NCBI RefSeq assembly: GCF_023380265.1
Contig: NZ_CP093366.1
Span: forward strand, 248,001 to 312,000
DNA: 64,000 nt
Reading direction: 5' to 3'
DNA from: Bombilactobacillus folatiphilus
GTDB lineage: Bacteria > Bacillota > Bacilli > Lactobacillales > Lactobacillaceae
Shown here: piece by piece, positions 27,249 through 39,690 of the stretch
How the letters are laid out: each line of letters begins with the position of its first letter
Position numbering within the stretch: position 1 is the stretch's first letter
Notes under the pieces: model-generated
Seen by the model: the letters and a program-made list of their open reading frames with translations, nothing else
Told to the model about the DNA's origin: nothing
The model's database searches: none
Made by a program: the position numbers and the translations under genes

Positions 27249-29723
27249 ATGGGTAAACTATTCACGACAAGTGCGAAAGAGGCTTTGCAAATTGCACAAA
27301 AAATGGCAATTAATTTTCGACATAATGCTGTTAGTACGGAGCATATTCTTTATGGTTTGGTTAAAGAGGGCTCGGGAGTGGCCGCAAAAACGATTAATGG
27401 ATTGACAGTGACTGCTGATGACATTAAAGATGAAATTGAGTTATTAACGGGTTATGGTGACAATACTTTTGAACAGCAGGATCAATTATATTTGCCATAT
27501 TCACCACGTGCTGGGCAAATCTTAGAAACAGCCACCAAGCAGGCTAGTGAGTTGAAAGCTCCACAGGTGGGGACAGGACATTTGTTATTAGCGTTATTGC
27601 GTGATCAAACGATCTTGTCATCACGAATTTTGACTAATTTGGGTCTTAGTATCGTCAAAACAAGGAAAATTTTGCTGGGCAAAATGGGAATTTCTGAGCG
27701 TTCAGAGCATCATACTCGTAACAAAAATACGCAAGTAGACGATACGACCAGTCAGACACCGACGTTGGATGCTTTAGCGCGCGATTTGACCGCGACAGTT
27801 AGTCAAAAGCAGTTAGACCCGGTTATTGGACGTACACCAGAAATTGCACGTGTGATTCAAATTTTAAGTCGTCGTACGAAAAACAATCCAGTATTAATTG
27901 GTGAACCGGGCGTTGGTAAAACGGCTATTGTGGAAGGTTTGGCGCAAAAAGTTGCACAAAATTTGGTGCCCGAAAACCTAGCCAATAAACGAGTTATGAT
28001 GTTGGATGTTGGTTCGCTAGTTGCAGGTACTAAATATCGTGGTGAATTTGAAGATCGTCTGAAAAAAATTGTCAATGAAATCTACCAAAGCCGTGATGTG
28101 ATTTTGTTTGTTGATGAATTGCATACGTTAATTGGCGCTGGTGGGGCTGAAGGTGCCATTGATGCGTCTAATATTTTAAAACCAGCTTTGTCACGTGGCG
28201 AATTACAGATGATCGGAGCCACGACATTGGATGAGTATCAAAAATATATTGAAAAAGATGCAGCTTTTGCTAGAAGATTTGCGAAAGTTTTGGTGGAAGA
28301 GCCTTCAACTGAGGAAACATATCAAATTTTGCAAGGCTTAAAACCGCAATATGAGCAACATCATCATTTGACAATTACTTCCGATGCTTTGCGTTCAGCA
28401 GTCGATCTGTCCAAACGTTATTTGACTAATCGGTTTTTGCCGGATAAGGCTATTGATTTGGTGGATGAAGCTTCAGCGATGGTCCACATCAAGCACTCAC
28501 AACAAAATCAAATGGATTCGGTGGAGCAATTAGAACAACAACTTCAACAATTGGACTTGCAAAAAGATGAGGCTATTGAACAACAAGATTTTGAAACCGC
28601 AGCTCAAGTACGGCAACTGGAGTTGCAATTACAGGCTAAATTAGAAGTCGAAAGTCAAAAATCTATATCTCAACCTAATTTACCCACCGTCATGGCTGAA
28701 GATATTGCACAAATTGTCTCTCAGTGGACCAATATTCCTACCACTAAAATTAGCCAGCAAGAGTCCAAAAAATTGTTGCATTTGGAACAAGAATTGCATC
28801 AGCAAGTCGTAGGCCAAGATGGGGCGGTTAGTGCCGTGGCAAAGGCCATTCGACGCTCACGTAGTGGGTTAAAAGATCCGCAGCACCCCATTGGTTCGTT
28901 TCTCTTTTTGGGTCCAACAGGTGTTGGTAAAACTGAATTAGCTAAAGCGTTATCGCGCACAGTGTTTGGCAGTGAAGAAGATTTAATTCGAATTGATATG
29001 TCTGAATATATGGAAAAATTTAGCACTTCACGCTTAGTTGGGGCTGCACCAGGATATGTGGGCTATGAAGAAGGCGGTCAATTAACGGAGCAGGTGCGCA
29101 ATCATCCATATGCGGTCATTTTGTTAGATGAAGTTGAAAAGGCACACCGAGATGTATTTAATCTGTTGTTACAGGTGTTGGATGATGGCTTCTTAACTGA
29201 TTCTAAGGGTCGCAAAGTTGATTTTCGGAACACGATTATCATTATGACTTCTAATCTAGGCGTACAAAGCCTGCAAGATGAGCATAATGTTGGTTTTAAC
29301 CAAAGTAATCCTAATAATTACCAAGCGATCAAGAGTCATATTTTGGCAGAAACGAAACAATTTTTCCGTCCAGAATTTCTCAATCGAATTGATGATATTT
29401 TGGTGTTCCATGAATTAACGAAAGTTGATTTGGAACAAATCGTGAAGATTTTATCGAAAAATTTGGTGGTACGGTTAAAACAACGCCAAATTCAATTAAA
29501 ATTAACACCACGAGCATTAACGTGGTTGGTTGATAAGGGTTATACTCCACAGTTAGGTGCCCGTCCCTTGCGTCGAACCATTCAAACAGAAGTCGAAGAT
29601 CGAATTAGTGATTTATTATTGGCACATGAATTAATTGCTGGTGATCGCTTGTCAGTTGGTGTTGCCAAAGATCAGCTAACATTTAATATCAAACATTTAG
29701 AAAAAATACATGCTAAAAGTTGA
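27249..29723 (+). CDS. clpC: ATP-dependent Clp protease ATP-binding subunit ClpC
   Basis: 824 residues. HSP100 unfoldase that feeds ClpP. In order: double Clp-N domain (1-145), first AAA module with GEPGVGKTA near 220, a UVR-type coiled segment near 430-470 ([16 protein letters not shown]), second AAA module with GPTGVGKTE near 557, and the ClpB-D2-type C-terminus ([10 protein letters not shown]). The UVR segment distinguishes ClpC from ClpE and ClpB. AAGAGG precedes the ATG. Usually ctsR sits just upstream; here a tRNA cluster does. Confidence 0.95.
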   Translation: MGKLFTTSAKEALQIAQKMAINFRHNAVSTEHILYGLVKEGSGVAAKTINGLTVTADDIKDEIELLTGYGDNTFEQQDQLYLPYSPRAGQILETATKQASELKAPQVGTGHLLLALLRDQTILSSRILTNLGLSIVKTRKILLGKMGISERSEHHTRNKNTQVDDTTSQTPTLDALARDLTATVSQKQLDPVIGRTPEIARVIQILSRRTKNNPVLIGEPGVGKTAIVEGLAQKVAQNLVPENLANKRVMMLDVGSLVAGTKYRGEFEDRLKKIVNEIYQSRDVILFVDELHTLIGAGGAEGAIDASNILKPALSRGELQMIGATTLDEYQKYIEKDAAFARRFAKVLVEEPSTEETYQILQGLKPQYEQHHHLTITSDALRSAVDLSKRYLTNRFLPDKAIDLVDEASAMVHIKHSQQNQMDSVEQLEQQLQQLDLQKDEAIEQQDFETAAQVRQLELQLQAKLEVESQKSISQPNLPTVMAEDIAQIVSQWTNIPTTKISQQESKKLLHLEQELHQQVVGQDGAVSAVAKAIRRSRSGLKDPQHPIGSFLFLGPTGVGKTELAKALSRTVFGSEEDLIRIDMSEYMEKFSTSRLVGAAPGYVGYEEGGQLTEQVRNHPYAVILLDEVEKAHRDVFNLLLQVLDDGFLTDSKGRKVDFRNTIIIMTSNLGVQSLQDEHNVGFNQSNPNNYQAIKSHILAETKQFFRPEFLNRIDDILVFHELTKVDLEQIVKILSKNLVVRLKQRQIQLKLTPRALTWLVDKGYTPQLGARPLRRTIQTEVEDRISDLLLAHELIAGDRLSVGVAKDQLTFNIKHLEKIHAKS

Positions 29724-29748
29724 CAATTGATTGAGTTTGTTATATCAT
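29720..29748 (+). promoter_or_regulatory. Promoter of rpoBC, overlapping the clpC stop
   Basis: TTGACA (29720-29725, perfect), spacer 17, TATCAT (29743-29748). The -35 contains the clpC stop codon. Start would be near 29755, giving a ~180-base leader to rpoB. Confidence 0.75.
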
Positions 29749-29820
29749 GTACTTTACTATTAGCGTGGATTGGTGGGCGTATTCCCTCGAAATATTGTCC
29801 GAGCCGGAATTATAAAAAGC

Positions 29821-29859
29821 AAAAGTAGCAGTGAAATAGCTATTTTTGGTTTTTTTTTT
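29821..29859 (+). terminator. Terminator/attenuator in the rpoB leader
   Basis: AAAAGTAGC pairs with GCTATTTTT (one G-T pair) around a 9-base loop, followed by GG and T10. It lies downstream of the rpoBC promoter, so it either ends clpC read-through or attenuates rpoBC itself. Confidence 0.7.
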
Positions 29860-29934
29860 GCCTTTTTCTATTGATCCGCTAAATTGTAACTTAATTGTAA
29901 TATTTATGGGAGTTTAATCGAAAGGGTGAATCGC

Positions 29935-32900
29935 TTGACGCAAAAAACAGTTCATTATCATAATGTCAACTATGGCAAACATCGAACACGCCGTAGTTAT
30001 GCGAGAATTAAGGAAGTTTTGCCTTTACCAAATTTAATTGATATTCAAACGAATTCGTATAATTGGTTTCTTGATGAAGGTCTTAAGGAAATGTTTCAAG
30101 ATATCATGCCAATTAATGATTTTGCCGGCACTTTGTCATTGGATTACGTTGGTTATAAATTATTAAAGCCAAAGTATACTGTGGATGAGGCCCGTGATCA
30201 TGATGCTAATTATTCGGCACCTTTACATGTTACTTTACGTTTGACTAATCATGAGACTGGTGAAATCAAAACGCAAGATGTTTTCTTCGGTGATTTCCCA
30301 TTAATGACTGAACAAGGTACTTTTATTATTAATGGTGCAGAACGGGTTATTGTTTCGCAATTGGTACGTTCGCCAGGAGTTTATTACACGGCAGAACCTG
30401 ATAAAAATGGTCGAATGATTTATGGCACTACGGTGATCCCTAACCGTGGTGCATGGTTAGAATTCGATAACGATGCCAAGAATATTAGTTATGTGCGTAT
30501 TGACCGGACACGGAAATTACCGATTACGGAATTAGTGCGGGCGCTTGGTTTTGGCTCAGATAGTGAAATTACTGATATTTTAGGCGGCAATAGTAACACT
30601 CTTAACTTGACTTTAGAAAAAGATGTTCACAAAGATACAAGTGATTCACGAGTAACTGAATCCTTAAAAGATATTTATGAACGTTTACGTCCAGGTGAAC
30701 CCAAAACTGCTGAAAGTTCGCGTTCTTTGTTGTATGCGCGTTTCTTTGATCCCAAGCGTTATGACACGGCGCCCGTTGGTCGATATAAAGTTAATAAAAA
30801 ATTAAATTTAAAAACACGTTTGGCTGGTTTGACTTTGGCTGAAACGTTAGCAGATCCGGATACCGGTGAAGTTATTTTAGCTAAGGATACGTTGCTGGAT
30901 CGTGAAGCAATGAGTAAATTGGCACCTTATTTAAAGAATGCTGATTTTAAGGCTGTGACTTTCCAACCTTCAGATGAAGGAATTTTGGGTGATCCGGTTA
31001 AATTACAGGTCATCAAGGTCTATTCACAAAATGATGAAGATCGGATCGTCAATGTTATCGGTAATGGTAATATTGATGAAAAAGTTAAGCACATTACACC
31101 AGCTGATATTTTGGCTGAAATTAATTACTTCTTGAATTTGCAAGAAGGTATTGGCACGACTGATGATATTGATCACTTAGGTAATCGGCGGATTCGTTCC
31201 GTGGGTGAATTATTGCAAAATCAATTTCGGTTAGGCTTGTCAAGAATGGAGCGGGTTGTCCGCGAACGGATGTCTATTCAAGATACCGCCACAGTGACAC
31301 CGCAACAATTGATTAATATTCGTCCTGTTGTCGCAGCAATTAAAGAATTCTTTGGTTCATCTCAATTGTCACAGTTTATGGATCAAAACAATCCTTTAGG
31401 TGAATTGACGCATAAAAGACGTTTATCTGCTTTAGGACCTGGCGGTTTGACACGAGATCGTGCAGGTTATGCAGTCCGGGATGTTCACTATACCCATTAC
31501 GGTCGGATGTGTCCTATTGAAACACCCGAAGGACCTAACATTGGCTTGATTAACAACTTGGCTAGTTACGGAGTTGTTAACAAATATGGTTTTATTGAAA
31601 CACCTTATCGTCGGGTATCATGGGATACGCATAAAGTCACCGATAAAATTGATTATTTAACAGCTGATGAAGAAGATAACTATGTTGTAGCACAGGCCAA
31701 CACACCATTAAACGATGATGGTTCGTTTGCTGAAGAACGCATTTTGGCACGTCATCAAGAAGATAATATTGAAACAACTGTTGATAAAGTCGATTATATG
31801 GACGTTTCGCCACGGCAAGTTGTTTCAGTTGCGACTTCATGTATTCCATTCTTAGAAAATGATGACTCTAATCGGGCTTTGATGGGTGCGAACATGCAGC
31901 GTCAGGCGGTACCGTTGGTTAAACCACATTCTCCATTAGTTGGAACCAGTATGGAATATGTTGCAGCACACGATTCCGGAACGGCAATGTTGGCTAAATA
32001 TGATGGAATTGTTGAATATGTTGATGCTAAAATTATCCAAATTAAACGTGATGAAGACGAGACAGTTGACACTTATCATTTGATGAAATATCGGCGTTCT
32101 AACGCGGGTAAATGTTACAATCAACGTCCGATTGTGGAAAAGGGCAATCATGTAGAACACAGCGAGATTATTGCTGATGGTCCTGCGATGCAAGAGGGTG
32201 AGTTAGCTTTAGGCCAAAATCCTTTGATTGCCTTTATGACTTGGAACATGTACAACTATGAAGATGCGATTGTTTTGTCAGAACGTTTGGTTAAAGATGA
32301 CGTTTATACCTCTATTCATATTGAAGAGTATGAATCAGAATCTCGTGATACCAAATTAGGACCTGAGGAAATCACCCGTGAAATTCCGAATGTCGGCGAA
32401 GAAGCTCTGAAGGACTTAGACGAAGAGGGAATTGTCCGCATTGGTGCAGAAGTTCGTGATGGTGACATTTTAGTAGGTAAGGTTACCCCGAAGGGAATGA
32501 CTGAATTATCCGCTGAAGAACGTTTATTGCATGCTATTTTTGGTGAAAAAGCTCGTGAAGTTCGTGATACTTCCTTGCGTGTTCCTCATGGTGGCGGCGG
32601 AATCGTCCAAGATGTACGCGTCTTTACACGTGAAGCTGGCGATGAATTAAGTCCTGGTGTCAACACAATGGTTCGAGTCTATATTGCTCAGAAACGGAAA
32701 ATTCAAGTGGGCGATAAGATGGCTGGTCGTCACGGTAATAAAGGTACGGTTTCAATCGTGGTGCCAGAAGAAGATATGCCTTATATGCCAGATGGTACGC
32801 CAATTGATATTCTCTTGAATCCAATGGGTGTGCCTTCACGTATGAATATTGGACAGGTTTTGGAACTGCATTTAGGAATGGCCGCTCGTAATTTGGGCAT

Positions 32901-33597
32901 TCATGTAGCCACACCAGTTTTTGATGGTGCACGTGATGAAGATTTGTGGGAAGCTGTCAAAGAAGCTAATATGGCCTCAGATGCGAAGACAATTTTGTAT
33001 GATGGTCGAACTGGTGAACCATTCCATAACCGGGTTGCTGTTGGGGTTATGTACTATATGAAATTAGCCCATATGGTTGATGACAAGATCCATGCACGTT
33101 CCATCGGACCTTACTCTTTAGTAACGCAACAGCCTTTAGGTGGTAAAGCACAATTTGGTGGTCAGCGGTTTGGCGAAATGGAAGTCTGGGCATTAGAGGC
33201 TTACGGTGCTGCTTATACGCTGCAGGAAATTCTAACTTATAAATCTGATGATGTTGCTGGTCGGGTCAACACTTATGAGGCAATTGTCAAGGGTGAAACG
33301 ATTCCAAAGCCTGGTGTTCCGGAATCCTTTAGAGTTTTAATTAAGGAATTAGAATCTTTGGGATTAGACATGAAGATTTTGGATCATGAACATCGTGAGA
33401 TTGGGTTGCGTGATATGGACGAAGACACCACAGAAAAGAGTGTTGATGCGTTATCTAAATTGGCTAAAGAGCAAGAACAGAAAAAAATGGATGAATACGC
33501 AGCCAAAAAGAAGCAAAAAGAAGCGCAAATGCAACCTAATTTAGATAATTTAATGGATAGAATTAATAATTTGAGCTCTGATCCGACTGATAAATAA
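29935..33597 (+). CDS. rpoB: DNA-directed RNA polymerase subunit beta
   Basis: 1220 residues, catalytic beta subunit. The start at TTG 29935 is preceded by GAAAGGG (spacing ~8); an in-frame GTG at 29926 overlaps that site. The rifampicin region ([22 protein letters not shown]) has no obvious resistance change. The RPMG-equivalent [12 protein letters not shown] segment and the C-terminal clamp ([23 protein letters not shown]) are complete. The C-terminus is a charged tail of ~50 residues. rpoC follows 14 bases after the stop. Confidence 0.97.
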   Translation: MTQKTVHYHNVNYGKHRTRRSYARIKEVLPLPNLIDIQTNSYNWFLDEGLKEMFQDIMPINDFAGTLSLDYVGYKLLKPKYTVDEARDHDANYSAPLHVTLRLTNHETGEIKTQDVFFGDFPLMTEQGTFIINGAERVIVSQLVRSPGVYYTAEPDKNGRMIYGTTVIPNRGAWLEFDNDAKNISYVRIDRTRKLPITELVRALGFGSDSEITDILGGNSNTLNLTLEKDVHKDTSDSRVTESLKDIYERLRPGEPKTAESSRSLLYARFFDPKRYDTAPVGRYKVNKKLNLKTRLAGLTLAETLADPDTGEVILAKDTLLDREAMSKLAPYLKNADFKAVTFQPSDEGILGDPVKLQVIKVYSQNDEDRIVNVIGNGNIDEKVKHITPADILAEINYFLNLQEGIGTTDDIDHLGNRRIRSVGELLQNQFRLGLSRMERVVRERMSIQDTATVTPQQLINIRPVVAAIKEFFGSSQLSQFMDQNNPLGELTHKRRLSALGPGGLTRDRAGYAVRDVHYTHYGRMCPIETPEGPNIGLINNLASYGVVNKYGFIETPYRRVSWDTHKVTDKIDYLTADEEDNYVVAQANTPLNDDGSFAEERILARHQEDNIETTVDKVDYMDVSPRQVVSVATSCIPFLENDDSNRALMGANMQRQAVPLVKPHSPLVGTSMEYVAAHDSGTAMLAKYDGIVEYVDAKIIQIKRDEDETVDTYHLMKYRRSNAGKCYNQRPIVEKGNHVEHSEIIADGPAMQEGELALGQNPLIAFMTWNMYNYEDAIVLSERLVKDDVYTSIHIEEYESESRDTKLGPEEITREIPNVGEEALKDLDEEGIVRIGAEVRDGDILVGKVTPKGMTELSAEERLLHAIFGEKAREVRDTSLRVPHGGGGIVQDVRVFTREAGDELSPGVNTMVRVYIAQKRKIQVGDKMAGRHGNKGTVSIVVPEEDMPYMPDGTPIDILLNPMGVPSRMNIGQVLELHLGMAARNLGIHVATPVFDGARDEDLWEAVKEANMASDAKTILYDGRTGEPFHNRVAVGVMYYMKLAHMVDDKIHARSIGPYSLVTQQPLGGKAQFGGQRFGEMEVWALEAYGAAYTLQEILTYKSDDVAGRVNTYEAIVKGETIPKPGVPESFRVLIKELESLGLDMKILDHEHREIGLRDMDEDTTEKSVDALSKLAKEQEQKKMDEYAAKKKQKEAQMQPNLDNLMDRINNLSSDPTDK

Positions 33598-33611
33598 GAG
33601 GAGGTTGCCAG

Positions 33612-36600
33612 TTGATAGACGTTAACAAATTTGAAAGTATGCAAATTGGTTTGGCATCGCCTGATAAGATTCGTAGTTGGTCTTACGGTGAAGTTAAAAA
33701 GCCGGAAACAATCAATTATCGGACGTTAAAACCAGAACGTGATGGATTGTTTGATGAACGCATTTTTGGGCCAACGAAAGATTGGGAATGTGCCTGCGGT
33801 AAATACAAACGAATTCGCTATAAGGGAATTGTTTGTGATCGTTGTGGTGTGGAAGTCACACGTTCCAAAGTTCGGCGTGAACGAATGGGGCATATCGAAT
33901 TAGCGGCTCCAGTAACGCATATTTGGTACTTTAAAGGTATTCCAAGTCGTATGGGTTTGGTCTTAGACATGAGTCCACGTGCTTTGGAAGAGATTATTTA
34001 TTTTGCAGCCTATGTTGTGATCAAATCTGGTGATACTGATTTAGAAGATAAGCAATTATTGACAGAAACGGAATATCGCAAAAAACGTGAACAATACGGT
34101 GATGCTTTTGTTGCCAAAATGGGTGCCGAAGGTGTCAAAGAACTACTGGCAGCTGTGGATTTGGATAAAGAAGTTGCTGGTTTAAAAGAATTGTTGAAGA
34201 GTGCGACTGGTCAAAAAAGAACTCGTGCCATTCGCCGGTTAGACATTTTAAATGCGTTTAAGAATTCTGGTAATCGTCCTGAATGGATGATTATGGATTG
34301 TGTTCCAGTTATCCCACCAGATTTGCGCCCGATGGTGCAATTAGAAGGTGGACGTTTTGCCACCTCTGATTTGAATGATTTATATCGGCGAGTTATTAAC
34401 CGAAATAATCGTTTGAAACGGTTGTTAGACTTAAATGCGCCTAACATTATTGTGCAAAACGAGAAGCGGATGCTTCAAGAAGCTGTCGATGCTTTAATTG
34501 ATAATGGTCGTCGTGGTCGTCCAGTTACAGGTCCAGGTAATCGTCCATTGAAGTCTCTATCACACATGTTGAAAGGGAAGCAAGGCCGTTTCCGTCAGAA
34601 CTTGTTAGGTAAGCGTGTTGATTATTCTGGTCGTTCGGTTATTGATGTTGGCCCAACTTTAAAATTTTATCAATGTGGTTTGCCTCGAGAAATGGCGTTG
34701 GAATTATTTAAACCATTTGTGATGCATGAATTAGTTAAGCGTGAGTTGGCTTCTAATATCAAAAATGCAAAACGGAAAATTGAGCGTCAAGATGATGCTG
34801 TTTGGGATGTTTTGGAAGATGTGATTAAAGAACGTCCTGTTTTGTTAAACCGGGCACCAACATTGCATCGCTTGGGTATTCAAGCTTTTGAACCGGTTTT
34901 GGTAGATGGTAAATCAATTCGGTTGCACCCGTTAGCATGTGAAGCTTACAATGCCGATTTTGATGGTGACCAGATGGCCGTTCACGTGCCGTTATCTGAT
35001 GAAGCGCAGGCTGAAGCACGAATGTTAATGTTAGCTGCGCATCATATTTTGGCACCTAAAGATGGGAAGCCTATTGTTACACCTTCACAGGATGTTGTGT
35101 TAGGTAATTATTATTTAACCTTGGAAGAACGGGGTCGTGAAGGCGAAGGCATGATCTTTAAAGACATGGATGAAGTTGAGATGGCCTTTCAAGATGGTGT
35201 TGTTCATTGGCACACACGGATTGGTCTTTCAACGAAAGACATGAATGATTTTTCTTTTAATGAAGGTCAGAAAAATCGGATTATGTTGACAAGTGTTGGT
35301 AAAGTCATTTTTAATCGGATTTTGCCAAAGGGTATGCCGTATTTAAATGAGCCAACCGAAGAAAATCTAACCAATGGTATTCCTGATAAGTATTTCTTAA
35401 AAGAGGGCGAAGATATTAAACAGCGCCTGCAAGATGCACCGCTAATTGATCCCTTTAAAGAAAGTTATTTGAGTGATATTATTGCGCAAATCTTTAAGAT
35501 TTACCGAGTACAGCGGACTTCAGAACTGTTGGACGATATGAAAGAATTGGGTTATACAATTTGTACTTTGTCTGGTTTGACAGTTGGGGTTTCTGATGTG
35601 CCACAATTAGATGATAAACAACCGATTGTTGACGCTGCTCATAAGCAAGTTGCAACAGTTTCCAAGCAATTTAGACGCGGTTTGATTACCGATGAAGAAC
35701 GTCATAATCGGGTGATTAGTATTTGGAATGATGCCAAAGATGAAATTCAACAACAACTAGTTGATAGTTTTGATCCTAAGAACCCAATTTCAATGATGTC
35801 GGATTCTGGTGCTCGTGGTAACATTTCGAACTTTACGCAGTTGGCTGGAATGCGTGGTTTAATGGCTGCTCCTAACGGTGGAATGATGGAAGTACCTGTT
35901 ACGTCTAACTTCCGTGAGGGTTTATCTGTCTTAGAAATGTTCATGTCCACGCATGGTGCCCGTAAAGGAATGACGGATACAGCTTTGAAGACTGCTAACT
36001 CTGGTTATTTGACTAGACGTTTAGTGGATGTGGCTCAAGATGTGATTGTGCGTGAAGAAGATTGTGGTACGGATCGTGGTTTAGAAGTTAGTGCCATTAT
36101 GGATGGTAATGAAGTGATTGAGCCCTTATATGATCGCTTGGTTGGCCGTTATACGCAAAAAGAAATCTTAGATCCACAAACCGGTGAAGAATTAGTCGGA
36201 CGTAATATTTTGTTAGATGAAGATTTAGCTAAGCAAGTGTTAGACGCTGGTGTGACGAAGGTAACTATTCGTTCATCATTCACCTGCAATACTGAACACG
36301 GAATTTGTCAAAAATGTTACGGTCGGAACTTAGCTACTGGCGAGGAAGTTGAAGTAGGTGAAGCTGTTGGTGTTGTGGCTGCTCAATCCATCGGTGAACC
36401 TGGTACGCAGTTAACAATGAGAAACTTCCATACCGGTGGTGTTGCTGGTGGTGAGGATATTACGCAGGGACTTCCTCGTGTCGAAGAAATTTTTGAAGCA
36501 CGTAATCCTAAAGGTTTAGCTTATATTTCTGAAGTTGATGGTACTGTGACGGCAATTGATGAAAATCCGGCTGAGCATACGCGGGAAATTACCGTGGAAG

Positions 36601-37253
36601 GTAAGATTGATACAAGAACTTATAGTGTTCCTTATACAGCCAGTGTGGCAGTAGCTGAAGGCGATGTTTTGCATCGTGGTGATAAATTAACTGCTGGTTC
36701 TATTGATCCAAAACAGTTGATTAAAGTTACTAACGTGTTAACTACTGAAAATTATCTTCTTTCTGAAGTCCAAAAGGTTTACCGGATGCAGGGTGTTGAT
36801 ATCAGTGATAAGCATATTGAAGTTATGGTTCGCAAGATGTTGCGCAAGATCCGGGTCTTAGATCCAGGTGATACTGAAGTGTTGCCAGGCTCCTTATTAG
36901 ATATTGGTCAATTTACGGAAAATAATAAGGAATCTTTGATCCAGGGTAAATTGCCTGCGACAGGTTCGCCAGTCTTATTGGGTATTACCAAGGCATCTTT
37001 GGAAACGAATAGCTTCTTGTCGGCCGCTTCCTTCCAGGAAACAACACGGGTCTTGACGGATGCTTCTATTCGTGGCAAGAGTGATCCATTAGTTGGGTTA
37101 AAAGAAAATGTGATGATTGGTAAAATTATCCCTGCTGGAACTGGAATGGCTAAATATCGGCATATGCAGCCAGAAAAAGTTAGTGACAGAGATCTTGATG
37201 ATGAACCAACAGAAAATTTAGCAACAATTCAAGCGGAAATGCAGCAAGATTAA
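33612..37253 (+). CDS. rpoC: DNA-directed RNA polymerase subunit beta'
   Basis: 1213 residues. The zinc ribbon near residue 60-76 ([14 protein letters not shown]), active-site magnesium loop [12 protein letters not shown] near 450, bridge-helix and trigger-loop regions ([36 protein letters not shown]) are intact. TTG start at 33612 behind GAGGAGG. Cotranscribed with rpoB. Confidence 0.97.
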   Translation: MIDVNKFESMQIGLASPDKIRSWSYGEVKKPETINYRTLKPERDGLFDERIFGPTKDWECACGKYKRIRYKGIVCDRCGVEVTRSKVRRERMGHIELAAPVTHIWYFKGIPSRMGLVLDMSPRALEEIIYFAAYVVIKSGDTDLEDKQLLTETEYRKKREQYGDAFVAKMGAEGVKELLAAVDLDKEVAGLKELLKSATGQKRTRAIRRLDILNAFKNSGNRPEWMIMDCVPVIPPDLRPMVQLEGGRFATSDLNDLYRRVINRNNRLKRLLDLNAPNIIVQNEKRMLQEAVDALIDNGRRGRPVTGPGNRPLKSLSHMLKGKQGRFRQNLLGKRVDYSGRSVIDVGPTLKFYQCGLPREMALELFKPFVMHELVKRELASNIKNAKRKIERQDDAVWDVLEDVIKERPVLLNRAPTLHRLGIQAFEPVLVDGKSIRLHPLACEAYNADFDGDQMAVHVPLSDEAQAEARMLMLAAHHILAPKDGKPIVTPSQDVVLGNYYLTLEERGREGEGMIFKDMDEVEMAFQDGVVHWHTRIGLSTKDMNDFSFNEGQKNRIMLTSVGKVIFNRILPKGMPYLNEPTEENLTNGIPDKYFLKEGEDIKQRLQDAPLIDPFKESYLSDIIAQIFKIYRVQRTSELLDDMKELGYTICTLSGLTVGVSDVPQLDDKQPIVDAAHKQVATVSKQFRRGLITDEERHNRVISIWNDAKDEIQQQLVDSFDPKNPISMMSDSGARGNISNFTQLAGMRGLMAAPNGGMMEVPVTSNFREGLSVLEMFMSTHGARKGMTDTALKTANSGYLTRRLVDVAQDVIVREEDCGTDRGLEVSAIMDGNEVIEPLYDRLVGRYTQKEILDPQTGEELVGRNILLDEDLAKQVLDAGVTKVTIRSSFTCNTEHGICQKCYGRNLATGEEVEVGEAVGVVAAQSIGEPGTQLTMRNFHTGGVAGGEDITQGLPRVEEIFEARNPKGLAYISEVDGTVTAIDENPAEHTREITVEGKIDTRTYSVPYTASVAVAEGDVLHRGDKLTAGSIDPKQLIKVTNVLTTENYLLSEVQKVYRMQGVDISDKHIEVMVRKMLRKIRVLDPGDTEVLPGSLLDIGQFTENNKESLIQGKLPATGSPVLLGITKASLETNSFLSAASFQETTRVLTDASIRGKSDPLVGLKENVMIGKIIPAGTGMAKYRHMQPEKVSDRDLDDEPTENLATIQAEMQQD

Positions 37254-37256
37254 TTT

Positions 37257-37292
37257 TAATACCATGCAGCTATTAGTTGCGTGGTATTTTTT
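37257..37292 (+). terminator. Terminator of rpoBC
   Basis: AATACCATGCAGC pairs with GTTGCGTGGTATT around a 5-base loop and is followed by T7. Confidence 0.9.
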
Positions 37293-37311
37293 TACATAAA
37301 AATATATGTAC

Positions 37312-37338
37312 AAAAAAAGAGTGAAACTTCACTCTTTT
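37312..37338 (-). terminator. Terminator of the TraX-family gene
   Basis: AAAAGAGTGAA / TTCACTCTTTT, an 11-bp perfect stem with a 2-base centre. Read on the minus strand it ends in T7, directly after the stop of the minus-strand gene. Confidence 0.85.
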
Positions 37339-37344
37339 CGTGAT

Positions 37345-38133
37345 TCAGTGTAAATTATATAAAACGGCAGACAACAAGTATAAAAGAATAATGTGTGTGG
37401 GATAAAAAATGTAGAAGAAAGATTTCATCCCACGTCCTTTATTACCGTTATAAAACCAAATCGGAATAATTGCCAAAATCATCAACCATTGGTTGGTGCG
37501 TACAACACCGTAGGCTAGCGCAAAAATCGCAATGATAAGACACTGCCATTTGCGGTTGTCTTTAAATAAATACAGTAATGGAATCATTAAGGTCATGACA
37601 TTATTTTCCGCTAATGCAATTGCCGGCAATAAACTAGATAGAGTTATCATAACTGGAATAGGGGCTTTAGTTAACGGTAAAACTAGTAATGATGCGATGA
37701 AGGGGATTGCTAAAAGAATAATGCCAAAAATAAGATTTCGAGTACGATGTTGAGGATGACGTGCTTTTTGGAAAAAATTAATCCCTAGCATAAAGAGCGT
37801 ACCAACAAATAAATCACGAAAGATATTATTTGATAAGACCACTTTGTCATATTTAACTATGTTTTGCGTGATAAAAGTTAATAACGACATGAAAAACATG
37901 CTGAGATATAAGCGCAACATATATTTGGATTTGCTATGTGTGTGAGAAAACCCAATAACACTGGTGAAGAAAAAAATAGTGGCTACAGGTCGTCCAAACC
38001 AATCTAACCAATTGGGGGCACCAAATGGTAAAAACATTTGGTGGACGTGGTCAATCACCATGAGAATGATTCCTAAAATCTTAAGATCAAAAGTCGTTAA
38101 ACCTTGTTTAAGTTTTTGTATACCAGCGTTCAT
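37345..38133 (-). CDS. TraX-family integral membrane protein
   Basis: 262 residues with eight or so hydrophobic segments. The N-terminal block (FDLKILGIILMVIDHVHQMF) and the C-terminal FYIFYPTHIILLYLL match the TraX/acyltransferase-like membrane family. TraX acetylates F-pilin in E. coli, but chromosomal Firmicute members have no known substrate and no conjugation genes are near. AGGAGG lies ~11 bases before the ATG. Alone on its strand between rpoC and msrA. Confidence 0.83.
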   Translation of the reverse strand: MNAGIQKLKQGLTTFDLKILGIILMVIDHVHQMFLPFGAPNWLDWFGRPVATIFFFTSVIGFSHTHSKSKYMLRLYLSMFFMSLLTFITQNIVKYDKVVLSNNIFRDLFVGTLFMLGINFFQKARHPQHRTRNLIFGIILLAIPFIASLLVLPLTKAPIPVMITLSSLLPAIALAENNVMTLMIPLLYLFKDNRKWQCLIIAIFALAYGVVRTNQWLMILAIIPIWFYNGNKGRGMKSFFYIFYPTHIILLYLLSAVLYNLH

Positions 38134-38268
38134 TGTAATAAAATCCTCCTAGAATTGAGTGCGGAATAAGATTATATCTAGTTGTATATTTTATTGCAAG
38201 CATAATAAACATTTCAGACGACTTAAGTATTGGTTCATGATACTATAAAACTCAAGGAGGAGATTTAT

Positions 38269-38787
38269 ATGGAAGAAAAAGCAATTTTTGCAGGTGGTTG
38301 TTTTTGGTGCATGGTCAAGCCATTTGACACGATGCCTGGAATTAAGCGCGTCATTTCTGGCTATACAGGTGGTCATGTACCAAATCCGACGTATGAACAA
38401 GTTGCTAGTCACCAGACGGGACACACAGAAGCTGTAGAAATTATTTTTGATCCACAAGTTATTTCATATCAAGAATTAGTCAATATTTATTGGCAACAGA
38501 CTGATCCTACAGATGCGATGGGACAATTTCAGGATCGTGGTGACAGTTATCGTCCGGTCATTTTTGTTCAAAATGAAGAGCAACAAAAAATTGCGGAACA
38601 ATCCAAAAAAGAACTAGAACAAAGTGGTCGATTTGATCAACCGATTGTAACACAAATTGAACCTGCCCAACCATTTTATCCTGCCGAAGATTATCATCAG
38701 AATTTTTACCAAAAGAATCCGTTACGATATGAAATGGAAGAAGCTGGTGGACGGACGGCCTTCTTAAAAGATCATTGGTCAAAATAA
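38269..38787 (+). CDS. msrA: Peptide-methionine (S)-S-oxide reductase
   Basis: 172 residues. Repairs oxidised methionine. The active-site GCFWC has the nucleophile Cys11; [15 protein letters not shown] and the [10 protein letters not shown] end are family signatures. AAGGAGGAG precedes ATG 38269 by ~5 bases; a longer in-frame reading from 38230 lacks such a site. The 3' end overlaps the convergent prepilin-peptidase gene by 9 bases, with no terminator between them. Confidence 0.96.
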   Translation: MEEKAIFAGGCFWCMVKPFDTMPGIKRVISGYTGGHVPNPTYEQVASHQTGHTEAVEIIFDPQVISYQELVNIYWQQTDPTDAMGQFQDRGDSYRPVIFVQNEEQQKIAEQSKKELEQSGRFDQPIVTQIEPAQPFYPAEDYHQNFYQKNPLRYEMEEAGGRTAFLKDHWSK

Positions 38788-39456
38788 AAATCGAATAAAA
38801 ATACCGGCAAGAATGAAGGGCACAAAAGGCAAAATAATTCGGTGTCGGTATTTTTGATATAAAACTAAAAAGCCAAGACAAGCAAAGAAAGTTGCCAAGA
38901 GAATAATCTGCAAGACTGTTTGTAAATCAAAGGCTAAAATCAAAAGTAATAAAATTTCACAATCACCGAGACCAAAATGCCCTTTAAAAAGAAAATAAAG
39001 GCTTGCTAATGTCAAACTAAAAAGAATAATTGTCAGAAATTTGGACCAATTGGGGAAATTGAGGATGAGGCAGCTAATGACAGCAGGTATTAAAGTTAGC
39101 GGCCAAATATTTAAATAATAATAATCGGTAAACGCTCCTAAAGTTAGGGTAACGGCAACAATAATGAATAAAAAAGGATTAATCATTGTCTGGTTAATGG
39201 CTTCAATGCCAAAACAGAGTCCTAATAATTCAATGATAAAAATCCCCCGATGAATCCGATGGTGACAATAGGCACATTGACCGCGTAAACAGATATAACT
39301 AATCAGGGGAATTTCTTGATACCATTTGAGTTGGTGTTTACAGATGTCACAGCGTGAACGACCTTGGACGATGGAATAGCCTAGGGGGAGCCTAATAGCT
39401 GTGACACCAGCAAAAGATGCTAGACAAATACTAAAAAGTAATTCAAAAATAATCAT
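38779..39456 (-). CDS. comC: Prepilin peptidase (A24 family, ComC/PilD type)
   Basis: 225 residues, polytopic. It has the two cytoplasmic CxxC pairs (C36/C39 and C61/C64) and both catalytic aspartates: D111 in [13 protein letters not shown] and D165 in GLGDCEI. In Gram-positives this enzyme processes ComGC-type competence pseudopilins; the ComG genes are not in the window. GAGGTG lies a few bases before the ATG. Confidence 0.93.
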   Translation of the reverse strand: MIIFELLFSICLASFAGVTAIRLPLGYSIVQGRSRCDICKHQLKWYQEIPLISYICLRGQCAYCHHRIHRGIFIIELLGLCFGIEAINQTMINPFLFIIVAVTLTLGAFTDYYYLNIWPLTLIPAVISCLILNFPNWSKFLTIILFSLTLASLYFLFKGHFGLGDCEILLLLILAFDLQTVLQIILLATFFACLGFLVLYQKYRHRIILPFVPFILAGIFIRFLF

Positions 39457-39534
39457 ATTTTCACCTCGTGTATAATTACGTTAACTAATCTCAATTTTGT
39501 TTTTAAAACTAATAAAATTTGGGCAAAGCCGAAT

Positions 39535-39563
39535 TTGACAGTAGGGACGATTAATGATAACAT
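39535..39563 (+). promoter_or_regulatory. Promoter of the str operon
   Basis: TTGACA (39535-39540, perfect), spacer 17, TAACAT (39558-39563). Transcription would begin near 39570, giving a ~120-base leader before rpsL. Confidence 0.7.
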
Positions 39564-39611
39564 ATGATTTGTGTTTTTAGAGGTATTAGTGTGTCATAAA
39601 CAGTTTGGAAA

Positions 39612-39655
39612 ACCACATTAGGTGGTATTTTTATTTGTTAGAAAAAGAACCACCT
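39612..39655 (+). promoter_or_regulatory. Leader with two mutually exclusive hairpins before rpsL
   Basis: ACCAC (39612-39616) can pair with GTGGT (39622-39626), and the hairpin is followed by ATTTTTATTT. The same AGGTGGT (39620-39626) can instead pair with ACCACCT at 39649-39655. This is the pattern of an attenuator, but the first stem is only 5 bp. Confidence 0.4.
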
Positions 39656-39690
39656 GGATGTGTGTGCTTAAAAATAAGGAGGAACTTTTA

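Noticed and set aside
37345..38133. TraX homologue as a sign of a conjugative element
   Set aside because: No relaxase, type IV secretion, integrase or repeat is nearby; chromosomal TraX-family proteins are common in Firmicutes.
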